Positions 24,287 to 36,109 of a stretch of DNA of 64,000 nucleotides are shown here, in pieces. The DNA lies in the NCBI GenBank assembly GCA_027924585.1, contig BSBM01000076.1, positions 5,780,501 through 5,844,500 on the forward strand, in the 5' to 3' direction. The position numbers and the translations under genes are program-made. The DNA comes from Larix kaempferi (taxonomy: Eukaryota; Streptophyta; Pinopsida; Pinales; Pinaceae). Position 1 is the first letter of the stretch. Each line of letters begins with the position of its first letter. Below the pieces are notes generated by a model. It saw nothing but the letters and a program-made list of their open reading frames with translations. It was not told where the DNA came from and made no database searches.

Positions 24287-25657
24287 ATTGCCATCAATGC
24301 ATGTTTGCGTCTTGATTTTGGTTTTTGAAAATTGGTCAGCAATGCAAGACTTTTTTTCCCTATGTTTATCTTTTGTTTTTGTTCCTTTGCTTTAATTGCA
24401 TCTATGTATATTGGTTTGTTGAATGATCCGTTGTCAATGTTCTTTTCTATAGTGTTTTCTTTCACTATTGTCTGTTTGTTCTTTTCAAAATTATCCGTTG
24501 CAATTGCAATAGAAGTATTTTTGTTGCAATTGAACAAAAAGAGCATTTTATTTCCACAATGTTGTTGCAACAAGGGTTGGAAATGCGAGTGCATTTTATC
24601 TATTACATGTTGCATCAGGCATAGAACTTTTGACGATTTATTTGTTGCATGGAATGTCGCAATATTTTCTTGCAAATTATTGCTCCATAAATGTATGTTA
24701 GTGTCTAGTAGCTCACATAACCATTGAAGAGCAAATTGATTTCCTTCTATGTGACCAATGATATATGGCTCTGCCAAATGCACGATATAGGTTTCCCATC
24801 CACAAACAAGAGATGTAGTTGCTAATGTGTTTTTATCAAGATATATGTCCAAGCATTGTATTGCTCTAATATCGTTTGAAGCAATAGAGTTATAAAAGCT
24901 TTGCGCAATTGCTTTTCTAACACTTTGTCCATCAATGAAGAGTGTCAATTCGGAGATTGATTCGAACAAGGAGTCATGACAATTGCCTTGAAGCTGAAAT
25001 GACATTTCAACTTGCCTGTATAAACATCGATTTACATTTGAACTTTGACAAAGCATATCAGTGACCTGTCTTTCAGCTTGCATTGTTTTATATGACAATA
25101 ATGGTTCAAAGTGGCCAGAAGCTGGTGTGTGGTCATGGAACAATATATTGTAGCAATATTCAGATCTCCCAGAATTGAAGTGAAGGTATTTTGTTCCTTT
25201 TTTTAATGACCAAACAGCGACTGGAACATTCAACCATTTTGAAAACCACTTGATGCAAAATATATCACCCCATAGTCCATATACATTTTGATTATCTGGT
25301 TGCGAAGCAGACTGCGACATGCGATTGAGATATTCGTTGGCATTTTCTATGTTATGCAATTCCACCAAGTAGTCAACTGTCAATTCTGTGCGCATTGACA
25401 ACAATGCAGAGGGATCTTTTTGATCTAGACGAACACGAAAATGATTGACAATCTCTTTCCTTATCTCTATTGATGTATATCGAAAATGCAATAATACTGC
25501 AAGTGCATCAAACAAGCAATTTCCTGGCTCATAGTGGAAATTGTCGAAACAAATTGCTTGTAGCCAAAGCCTCATCAATTTCTTGCCAATTAGAATATTT
25601 GATGCCAAGACCATTTGCCCTTAAAACATTGTCGCCTTTACTTTTGTCTTTTCCCAT
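24262..25657 (-). pseudogene. Helentron N-terminal part: two OTU cysteine-protease-like domains in tandem
   Basis: The likely start is ATG at 25657-25655 (MGKDKSKGDNVLRANG). One frameshift near 25540 leads into the long open frame. Domain 1 has the OTU nucleophile motif PGNCLFDAL (Cys codon 25516-25518) and ends GHFEPLL (His codon 25111-25113). Between them are IRKEIVNHF and WGDIFCIKWFSKWLNVPVAV. Domain 2 repeats the layout: LQGNCHDSLF (Cys codon 24979-24981), VRKAIAQSF, FALQWLCELLDTNIHLWS, then HSHFQPLL (His codon 24583-24585). Cys-His spacing is 135 and 132 codons. A Lys-rich linker follows (SRRKHALMAICKK). One indel in an A-run near 24275 moves the reading into the Rep frame. The OTU role in Helentrons is not established; polyprotein cleavage or de-ubiquitination has been proposed. 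Domain 2 lacks the usual D-G-x-C-L-F context and may be inactive. Confidence 0.85.
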
Positions 25658-27589
25658 ATTGTCTACAAACACATTTGCGACGGCATATGTTTTTCCTGCT
25701 TTTTGTTCTTGTTTTTTCTATGTCCCTAGTTGTTTATATGGGAAAACCTGCATGCAAGTGAAGAGAAACAAATCCTAAGGAAAACAAAATAAGCAAAGGC
25801 CATGGTTTTTTTTTCCAAACCATGATGTTGTAAACATTGTATATTGTTGTTGTCATTGCAAATAAGCAAAGCAAAGGGAACAACATATTCACAACAATTT
25901 TTTTTTCAAATGAAATGTATTTTGTCTTGCTACTAGAATAGGAAAAAACAACATGTTAATTGCTAAGCTAAAATTATTAAATATGCAAAATTTGGTATCA
26001 ATACAAAAAAATGGCAATTAGCAAACAAGAAAATTCTGTGTGTGTTTTTTGTCTTTCTTTTTTTGTTGAAGCTATGTTTGAGTTTGTTATCTTATAACCA
26101 CTAAAATGTTTTTTTTTAGGAAACTATGTAGACACGGTTCTGGTCAAAGGGAAAGCTTTCGGCACTTAAAAGGTTAAAAGGTCAGAGTCACTTTATCAAG
26201 AAATATGGATATAATTTTTCTCATGACACATCACTACACACTTGATTTCTTATTCTAGTCAGGGGGAATCATTAGATTCAATGCAATATTAGATTTATTG
26301 GTGACCTATAACAAAGGGAATCAAACTCAAGGCATTACATTGCTTATTTAATGTCGATGAATCATTGTACATAACCTTTTACATATATCTAAAGCAGATA
26401 TGATGATAAACATAAGCCCAATCCCATGTATTAGTATAAGGATTTGCTTCTAATATTCATTAACATCTATAACTATAACTAGAGCTTGAAACTTTTAATC
26501 ATAATAATATAATGATGTCAAGTTTCCAAGATCAAACACTAAATCCAACTGCTCTTAAAAGAATCGATATAAGTTTAAAAACTCTATTCATCAATCATAT
26601 CCATGTCTACATTCACATGCATTTCATAAGCAGAAGCATGTGTGCTTTGCACTGAAAGGAATTGAAGGAAGATAGGGAAGGAGGAAAATACCTATTGCTG
26701 ACAAAATTGACGCCTGCCTTTGCTACTTATCATTGATGAAGATGGTGCAAAGTAAGGCTCTAAACGAGCACAAAATAGAAAAAGCTTTTTTGTCATGTTT
26801 CCATATGGTTGATAAAATATAAGCTACGGCACATGTGTATTGTCTTACATAATATACTTATTGCATAAGCCTAGTTTAAAATGTTTCTTGAAAGGTGAAA
26901 TGACATTATTTTTTTAATTTTTTGGTAAGCAAAATATTGCAAGCTATAATTTTGCAAAGCAATAATTTAGAAGAATAAACAAATATGGTAAAGTGAATTA
27001 GTAAATGTTTAAACATATTTACAGTTTTAAACTTTTATATATCAGTAAAATATAACTATGTGTGTTAAGAAATGTTTAAATATTTAAACTCAGTATACCA
27101 CTATGCTGTATGCTCATGCTATAGTTTGTACCTTGATTGTTAACCATTCAACTACTAATTAATTGCCAATGTAACAGTGAATTAGAATAGTGGCATAGCT
27201 AATATTGATTCCTCATACTATTCATAAATGTAAACATAAACGGCATAAGTGACAATGATTTTGCATCTCAAGACAAAGTAAGAATAAAGCATAGAAAATT
27301 AAAGACTGAACATAAAAAATTTATTTCAAAAACAAATTTGTGATTATTGTTTTCCTTAATCTTTCTATTGAACTTTAATTTATAAGCAGTTGCTACTACT
27401 TGGAATTTTATTTGAAATTACCTTATAATATATAGATTAAAGCCATGAACCTATAATTTTAACACATGATTTATAATTTCTCTTTTATATCATATTGTTT
27501 CATTTATGCTTTTGTATTAAACACTCACACCTTAAACTTTCTTTTTGACACTAGTGATTTCACTAGGCCTGGTGAGGGAATGCGAAAGA
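25658..27589. other. AT-rich DNA upstream of the Helentron coding region, nothing recognised
   Basis: This should contain the 5' end and promoter of the element, but I could not identify either with confidence. No gene frame was found on either strand. Confidence 0.45.
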
Positions 27590-29368
27590 TCATATTTTGT
27601 GTCAAAGAGAGTGACAAACAAACTATATCAAGATTTAGCAAGATTGGGGTGTAATTAGATGGTGACTTTATTGAGTGCACTTAACTCTTCATAACTTGTG
27701 TCTTCATCAAATACCTCAATGGGAGCATTATGGTTTCCCTAATTAGGAGATTGTCAAACCATTTTTTCTTCTTCTTGGATTTGAAACATTTGCACTAATC
27801 ATGTCCTTGTTTATTACAATATTTACGAAACTTAGTAGAAGACGGAGAAAAGAAGAAGCAGATTGTGAGAAACAAGATGACCTTGTAGTAGTAGGAAGTG
27901 CAAGTTTTGAAAATGTAGATATGCAAACAATTGAGGAGGATGATTGGTGTTGAATTCTACAATAATCTAAAAACTTATCTTCAATCAATTGTGCTTGATT
28001 ATACACAACGTAAAGAATAGTGATTTCCGTGTACGTCAGCTCTAGATACAAACATTCTTGTAACCTACTTTTAAATTTGACAATAAGATTATCAAATGAA
28101 TTAGTGATATTGAGAAGAATGGACAACTGATTGAATTGATGGAAGTACTCTCATGCAAGAATGTTGAATCCTTGACTTAGGTGAAGCCACTTAATATTCA
28201 TATCCTATTTGTAGAAGGAAGAACTGAAGGAGAGAGAAAGGGATTCCACAAACTCGGTCCAAATCGTGATTGAGTTTTGATTCACATCATGCCTACAAAG
28301 CCCTGTGAGTTTCAAGTTAATGGACATAACCTTTTCAATACCAAGAAACAGATTATAGTTAAACCAAGTGTCTATGTCAAGAATCTAATTTTGGAGCACT
28401 TTCGAACCATGGGATTCATCATAAATGATAAGCTTGGATTTTTAACATCGAGGACATAAATTGTTGATAAAAATATTATTAACATTTTATGCAAACAAAG
28501 CAATTATGTTGGCAACTTCCACCATTCTTTTGTATAACATCATTATTTCCATGGATCTTATAGTAGTCATCATTGATACCCAGGGGATATGGCCACTAAT
28601 ACAACTATTAGCAACTTGATTTCTTTGAAAGTGTATTAAAAATTCCAAAACAGCTTTCAAATATCTATGAATCTCTATTAAATAAAAGGTCAAGAGTCTT
28701 GTAAACAAAGTTGAAGACTCAAGAACATCTTCAAATATCAACGAATATCACCATCAATTACTTAAAAACTTGGGAGATTGTTAATCAATGCATAACAACA
28801 AAAAATGATTAGTGTATAGTGTCAATGAAGCTCCAATGAAACCCTAGGAAATGAGCCCATATAAAAAGAGCTATTCAACATTGTCTCATCAACATCCAAA
28901 ATCACTATGTGCGTATCTTACAGAGTCAATTTCAATGATAGAAGTAAATGCCTCTTATCAACATCTCTTCCAAATTTTCCATCATGTCCAAATGAAGGAA
29001 AATGTTACATAACCCCAATTAAAAAAAAAAAACAATTAATGCTAGTGGCCTGGCCTAACCGTCTTAATAGATAGGTTGTTATGTATTGAGACCATCTATA
29101 TTAAATCATGTCAATAAAGTAGATTTAGTGTGAAAGCAATATTTGTAAAAATGTTTACTATAAGCTTCCACCTATTAGAAAGTCTCTATACCATGAAAGC
29201 AATATTTGAAAGAAAATTTATTACAAGGTCCACCTATTAGAAAGTTCCTTTACTAAGGACGCTTATTAGAAGGTTCAGCCTAGTAAAAAGTTCCTTCACT
29301 AGAAACTATATATCTAGAAGTAGAAGCAATGAAACAAGATGTCTTGTGAAGTATTTTGTAATTGTAGA
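27590..29368 (+). repeat. 1.78 kb dispersed repeat, copy 2
   Basis: This matches 7232-9009 end to end in the same orientation. The plus-strand reading is slightly better preserved at its start (SLFITIFTKLSRRRRKEEAD, DDLVVVGSASFENVDMQTI) and end (KPCEFQVNGHNLFNTKKQII, FRTMGFIINDKLGFL). Several stops lie between. I do not recognise the protein. The shared reading suggests the repeat contains a decayed gene rather than pure non-coding DNA. Confidence 0.85.
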
Positions 29369-30115
29369 TTGGCTTCATTTGGAGGTTGTCCCCTTGAAGA
29401 GGCAAATGAATATTGCTTTAATTAATAAATATATTTCTATTATAATATTTTGTTATCTAGAACTATCTATTGTTGTGGTAATTATGTCTTTTCATATTGA
29501 AATCTTGCTTTATTTTTTATTTATTTATGCTATGAATTTCCAATTATGTTGTTGAGGTACATAACAAATAAACATCATACTTGGGACTCATTAAGCATAA
29601 AATAATTGTTAAGCCATGAATTTTGGATGTGCAAAACACAAAGCAGTGAGCATACCGAACAAAATCAAATATGCAGAGTGCATAAAAGATAAGAATATGT
29701 AGCGTGGCTTGTGACAATCAATTCCAATAATGGGAACACCATGCCCTTAATATCGAATGAATTGGCAACCTTCATTTTTCTAGTCATGGATAGAATGACA
29801 ATAAAATAACTCATTGTTATGCGTTGAATTATATTTTAAGCATCGATAACATTAGTTTAATCTTAGATACTTGAATTTGATTATGAAGGCCGATCTAAAT
29901 AAAGAAGAAATTCCATCAATCAAGCCATTATATTGCAGGCAAGATGAGGCTGATTTTGGTGAAGGGCCATAAAAGGCCCTTGACATTGCTCAAATATAAT
30001 AGGGACGAGAATTTGATGTTTGTTTGTGTGGATGGCCATATTCCTATTGTTTGGTATAGCCAGAACAAGGAGCAGCTAGGGACTTGCTGAGCCCACAATA
30101 ATTTCTTATAGTGCT
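29369..30115. other. Unrecognised spacer
   Basis: No coding frame or repeat could be assigned in about 0.75 kb of AT-rich sequence. Confidence 0.4.
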
Positions 30116-31322
30116 TTAATGTCTGAAGTGATTGTACATGTTTGAGAATAAGTAACATAGATCACACTATAAAGTTACAAAATGTGGAAATAGAAATGAT
30201 ACACACCTTATGAGAGAAAGGTTTGATATATAATATAAAATAGATTTCGAGCTAATGCAATATGCATGTATGTGGCTATGAGCAGTGAACATGATCGCTT
30301 TGTAGGTGGATGAATCAAAACTATTCGAGCTTTTGATGACAATAGAATTGAACACTTAAATCAATTCAAAACCAATCAGTTATGGAAATCAATCACAGGA
30401 TTCGTTCCTAAAAAACCTAAACTTGACATTGAATTTGAATAAAATATTACCCAAATTCGAACTAGATTGGAAACTTGCTCTAATACCAATGATGTCGGGA
30501 TTCTCACTCATAAGCAGAGTTCGAAATCAAAGTCTGGAAAGTAAATTTCTTAATTGCTTTTTATTAAGTAAACATAGCGCTACATAGCTTTACATGAAGA
30601 GAACTAACCATGAAAACAAAGAGAGAAAATTTGAACAAGATTCTTGAAACTAGCAACTAAGTGCAATAATAGAGATGGTGATTTAATGTATCAAGCGATT
30701 CTACATGTTTAAGAATAAGTAACGTAGATCACACTATGAAGTTACAAAATTTGGAAATAGGAACAATGCACACCTTATGAGAGAAAGGCTTGATATGTAG
30801 TAAAAATTAGATTTCGAGCTAATGCAATATGTACCTATGTGGCTATGAGGGGTGAACATGATCGCTTTGTAGGTGGATCAATCAAAATCTATTCAAGGTC
30901 TTGATGACAATAGAATTGTAGACTTAAATCAATCTAACACCAATCACTTATGGAAATTAATCATAGGATTCCTTCCTAAAAAACCTAAAGTTGAAATTGA
31001 ATTTGAATAAAATATTACCCAAATTCAAACTAGATTGGAAACTTGCTCTAATACCAATGATGTGGGGATTCTCACTCATGAGCGGAGTTCGAAATCAAAG
31101 TCCGAAAATAAATTTCTTAATTGATTTTTACTAAGTAAACATAGGCCTACATAGCTTTACATAAAGAGAACTAACTATGAAAACAAAGAGAAAAATTTGA
31201 ACAAGATTCTTAAAACTAGCAACTAAGTACAATAATAGAGATGGTTGTAGATAAGATCTCAAGTGCTCCTCAATATTAGGCAACCAAGAAGGCATTGACA
31301 ATAATCTCCTATGTGCACACAC
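30116..31322 (-). mobile_element. LTR-retrotransposon 5' LTR/PBS junction, tandemly duplicated (566 bp unit)
   Basis: On the minus strand TTGGTATTAGAGC (30477-30489) resembles the initiator-tRNA-Met primer-binding site (TGGTATCAGAGC) with one mismatch. It is immediately preceded by ...GACATCA, a typical LTR 3' end. The same junction recurs at about 31046-31059. 30116-30681 and 30682-31245 are direct copies, so the LTR end plus start of the internal region was duplicated in tandem. On the minus strand the right-hand copy could hold an LTR of about 265 bp beginning TGTGTGCACA near 31322. No pol domain was found downstream (lower coordinates). Confidence 0.7.
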
Positions 31323-34056
31323 AAGACAAATGATATGATACTAAGTACTAAAAATCAGTTATATGTGAATCATTTAGAATGCCTATCAACCTAGTCCTCC
31401 ACTTCAAATCTAGAGTCCACATGGGTAGTTAGGATCTGCTTATATTGATTCTTCTCCTTGCCTATTACTTCCATGTCCCAAAGAATTTTTCCTAAAGTGT
31501 CATAATTTTGATCCAAAAATTCAAATTTATCCATAATGGATTATTGTTGCATGCGCCAATCTTCAATAACCTAAGCCACAATGGATTTAGTTTCTGAGTG
31601 GAAAGCAATTTTCATGGGTGCCTTGCAAATGGAAGAAGCCAATATCAAGTTTCTAGTGTTTGAGCTCAACAACAATACATTTTGAAGGATTGGTGGCTCA
31701 TGGCTCCTAAATATTTTTCTCTATTCACCCATGCTCAACTTTGATATTTAGATACAAAGCTCTTATGGTATTTCATCATTGTGTCCTTGGTCTCGATTTC
31801 AACTTCTGTGCCTTGGTGCGCTCATCGTGGTCCTCATGCATTATCCTGTCTGGTACCTTCATAGGCAGCTCATATTATCATTTCTAGATACATTATTTCT
31901 ATCCCTCCTCTTGATTTGTATCATCTTCCCTCAAAATTTCAAAATCTAGTATCTTGATCAAATATTGAGAGGGATTGACCTCGATTTTAAAGTAATATTG
32001 CACAAGGATTTGTCTTTAGTTTAGTAAGGGCACTTAACCATTCTTCAACAAGTGATCTATAAATTGCCATGGATATTCCATTGCAATAGTTCGTCACAAG
32101 ATATCTCACAACTTAATTCATCATGTTAGCTTAATTTCACAAAATGATGAATAAACTAATATACACTCCCTTATTGTTGGTAAGCCATGAAATAATACAA
32201 TAAGATCATCATAATGGAACCCCTTCTCCTCATAATGAACCACTATTTAACATAGCCTAGTAACTGTCTAGGGTTAGTTTAAGTATTTATATATGCCTCA
32301 ACTCTTGATTAGGGTCAGGGTTTTGGAGTTTCTAGAATTTTCTTGAAGTCCACTTATGACTAGCTCCATTACATAGTCAAAGTTAGGTCCCATGGAGCAA
32401 GTGCCACAAAGCGAGTTTTGAACCTAAGTGGGGAGGACAACAACATTCCTCCGAACCACTCGATCTACACTCAATTGACTATCGCAATAAATTCTTCTAG
32501 GCTGGGCGATAAATTATAATCAATTTGCTAATAAGTTGTTCACACTTAGTAATGAATTGTTTAATTAAATGCAAGGAAAAAGGCAAACAATGCAAAAGCG
32601 AAATTCAGCAACCTCATAGGCAAGGGATTTTCTCAGCAAACATATGTTGAATTGACGACAGTATAACCAAGATTAGAGTATTCAACATTATCTCTTTCTA
32701 AATTTTGTATTAAAATTTATTTATAGTTGTCAAAGATGTTATCAAAGCATATTTAAGTATATGGCATTGCAAGAAAACTAACCATCAAATAGCTTGAAAA
32801 TCAAAATACAGAGCTTCAAAACTATGTCTATATAAACCGTTTCGATTCAGTAATATAACCTATCCCAAAACAGTAAAAAATATTGAACAAAGCGACTATT
32901 AAATTGCAACAGAAGAAAATACAAGGGCAAAACCAGCAATGGAAACCATCAAACATCGGACATTAAAAAAAAACGCTCACAAGCATAAAAACCGCAGCCA
33001 AATAGCACCCACAAATTATATACAACAAAATCGTGGTCTCCACAAACTAGTAGAAATTGATACCACTCATATACATATTATAAGTGAGTTCGAAGGCAAA
33101 ATTTCCCAGCAATAAACTTCTATAATGAAGGGATTTTTTTTATTATCAAAACATATATTTTTTATCTTATTTTTATTCATCTATCAAATCTAAATAATCT
33201 TTGTTTCTATCCATCTAAAATTTTATTGTCCCTATCCATCTAAAATTTTATATTAAAATGTGAATTTTTAAACCTAGACCACAATACTTAATGCCAATAA
33301 GTACGCCCGTTTTATGTATAATGTGAAAAAACTATAGTCATTTAAAAGGAAGCCACATTGGACTTGATAATTTTGTTGTATTCAAAGTTTTGCACAACAG
33401 AATATCATTTTGTTGACTTTTTAACTAAGGATATTTGCCGTATTCAAATCTCTTGTTCAAAGAATGTAATTTCTATTTTTTAACTAAGGATCTTTGTCGT
33501 ATTTAAATCTCTTGTTCAAAGAATCTAATTTTGTTGATTTTAAATTGGTTGAAGTTTAGTTAAAAGAAAATAGAGTAAGTGATTAATTTATAGTTTCTGT
33601 TTTGATTTGTAAAATTTTTTTGCGATGGCTCAAGCTTGTTGCAATGCGGAGGGAAAAACAGAACTTTAGTAGTTTAATAGAGCTTAAAAGTAATGACACT
33701 CTCTGTAATTTTAAACGCCGGTTTTAACAAAGACACAAATGTTAAAGTTTGTAGCATTGAAGCCACAAAAAACGTAAGCATTCATCCTAGCAACATAGAA
33801 AATGTCTAGGCATTGATCCTATGATCATTTGTCACTAATCATTTCAAAGTCCAGGGATTACCATGAAACTTTTCATAGAGAGAATGAGCACAACCCTGTC
33901 GTATTTAAATAAAATTAGTGAATCGATATTCGTACCAGATTAAAGTATATTTTTTTGCTAAATATATTTTTAAGAATTGAATCGAACCCACCGATGTAGA
34001 AAAAGGAGCATACATATTTCAACAAGTTGAACAGTTATGAATATATCTATTCAATA
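31323..34056. other. Decayed repeat DNA, no gene recognised
   Basis: A minus-strand frame around 31380-31540 (MDKFEFLDQNYDTLGKILWD) might be a retrotransposon gag relic but has no diagnostic motif. A short repeat (TTTTAACTAAGGAT...TTTGTCGTATT) occurs at 33418 and 33477. The rest is AT-rich. Confidence 0.35.
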
Positions 34057-34845
34057 TAATCAGATTCAACTAATATAAACACATGTCGTGTATCCATGTC
34101 ATAGTACCAATCAAGTAGCAATGCTTCCATGCATATGCTACATTTGGATGCTGCAACCACCTTTGTTATTTAGCATCTAAAATCTTGAGCGCATTCCACT
34201 AATGCATTTACACTACCCACAAGGGAAAAATTATAATCAACTAGCCTTGTGTTGCATGCAGACGCTAATTTCCCAACTTATATAGCAGTTGTAAGCAGAT
34301 AGTATGAGCGGTATATCTTGTTGACACCTGTTTCTTTTTAATTGTTGTGACACAACATAATTTTGCTACGGCGTTCCTTCGTGTAGCTCACGTCCCTACT
34401 TCAACATTTTGTGTTTATACAGATAGCTGTACGACCGCAGAGACTAAATATAATCAGATTCAACTCGTATAAACACATGTCGGTCGTGTATCGATGCCAT
34501 AGTATTAATCAAGTAACAATGATTCCATGCATACGCTACATTTGGCTGTTGTAGCCACCTTTGTTATTTAGCGTCTAAAATCTTGAGCGCATTCTACCAA
34601 TGCATTTACACTACCCACAAGGGAGAAATTATAAACAATTAGCCTTGTCTTGCATGCAGACGCTAATTTGCCAGCTTATATAGCACCTGTAAGCAGATAG
34701 TATGGGCGGTGTATCTTGTTGACACCTATTTCTTTGTAATCGTTATGACACAACATAATCTTGGTACCGACGTTCCTTCATCTAGCTCACGTCCCTATTT
34801 CAACATATTGTGTTTATACAGAAAGCTCAAGGATCGCAGAGACTG
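34057..34845. repeat. 394 bp tandem duplication, two copies
   Basis: Units are 34057-34450 and 34451-34845, both beginning TAATCAGATTCAACT and ending CGCAGAGACT. Substitutions are spread along the units. Each contains TTATATAGCA and TGTGTTTATACAGA-like stretches that look like promoter sequence, and GC content rises just downstream (34860-34960), but no gene follows that I can read. Confidence 0.9.
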
Positions 34846-35532
34846 AAAACATATTTTATATTGAGAGCTCGAGCGGAGCATTGCACTCCACTGCGACGAC
34901 TGTAGAAATTTGTGGAGGATTGTGGCTTTGATAGGAGACGAGAGTTTCCTCCAGGTACATGGATTCCTACCTCTGCATAGGTAAATGTTTACAACTACAT
35001 CCTCCTAAACCTAGAATTTAGTTTTAGTTAAGCTTCGTTATTCTTCTCTGTTCAACCATATTTTTCTTTACAGGGCTTGCAATAACATCTTCGTATTACA
35101 CTCAATATTATTCGAGCTAGAGTAACTGTGCTTGCTATCAGGAAATTCTGGTTTATCACTTAGATAATTTCTTATAGCCTGAAGTTAAAATGTATAAGAT
35201 GTTCCGTTAATGTTTTATAGACTATTTCTCAGGGTTTTGAGTCTGGTAGCCCTTCGAAATTTTATTCGGTCGAAAATAAAAAGAATCAAGTATCAAATTT
35301 TATCAAGATAACGAGTTTGCCAGCCCTTGGCATCCTTATGAAAATTCTACTAGGGGTTTCTCTGTTTATCCGTGAAGACACTCTATGTTGAAAATCCCCC
35401 TGTTTACCCTTATTTGCCTATCAAAACACAGGTGCAATGCTGAGTATTGTCACCACTTGGGTGCTTTCAGATGGCTTGGCAACCACAATTGGTCTTTTTA
35501 AAGCTGGGATTGCCATGTACAGTTGAGAATCG

Positions 35533-35585
<53 letters not shown>

Positions 35586-36109
35586 GCTCTTAATGGCGCA
35601 TGGCAAAAAAATACATATATGAAAGCAGCTATTAATGCTACATCCTAATATATATATATAAATATATCCAGGTGAAACGATTAATATTACTAATTTTGGA
35701 TTTCGATTAATTTCTTTACTAGATGGAATTATTCGGCACCTCCCTTCATGATTTGAGCTCCATCCCATCTCCATTGCAAGCAATTTGGTATTTTTTTTAT
35801 CTCATATAAGTTATCGTTAATAGTTTTGAGACCTGATCTCGCATTATTTGATCTCTTATTGTGTAGTTAAGTTGTCAACCCTACAGATGAAAGTTTTTAT
35901 TTTTGAGAAGGTGTCCATTTAACTATTTAATATTTTAACCCTCTAGTACGCTATGGGCAATCTGCAATACGAATTGGTCCCGTAATAGTTGAAACACAAC
36001 TATATATTTAAGACTTCCGTTAATACCATACCCCACCTACTGTGTAAAAAATGACTATAGTCAAGATGAGACTTCCATGTTTCAATAGGTTAAACCAGGA
36101 AATTTTTTA
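34846..36109. other. Unassigned sequence containing a (TA)n run
   Basis: A plus-strand stretch at 35420-35520 reads AMLSIVTTWVLSDGLATTIG between an AG and a following TAG/TGA. It is exon-like but too short to assign. The remainder is AT-rich. Confidence 0.35.
35534..35582. repeat. (TA)n microsatellite, about 49 bp
   Basis: An uninterrupted alternating TA run, with a shorter related run at 35649-35661. Confidence 0.97.

Larger units (their letters stand above)
13920..25657 (-). mobile_element. Helentron/Helitron2-type rolling-circle transposon with OTU, Rep, helicase, EEP and RPA modules
   Basis: All modules lie on the minus strand in the order OTU-OTU, DUF6570-like, Helitron_like_N/HUH, two-Tyr motif, Pif1 helicase, EEP, then an RPA1-like gene. 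The EEP fusion and OTU domains are marks of the Helentron/Helitron2 branch; RPA genes are typical of plant Helitrons. The main coding region (25657-19057, 6.6 kb) carries only a handful of frameshifts and stops, so inactivation is not ancient. Element ends were not found: no clear terminal hairpin or short terminal repeats could be assigned, and the given limits are the outermost coding evidence only. Confidence 0.75.

Noticed and set aside
7232-29368. The two 1.78 kb repeats as LTRs of one 22 kb retrotransposon
   Set aside because: There are no TG...CA ends, no primer-binding site after the left copy and no polypurine tract before the right copy. The space between holds Helentron genes, not gag-pol.
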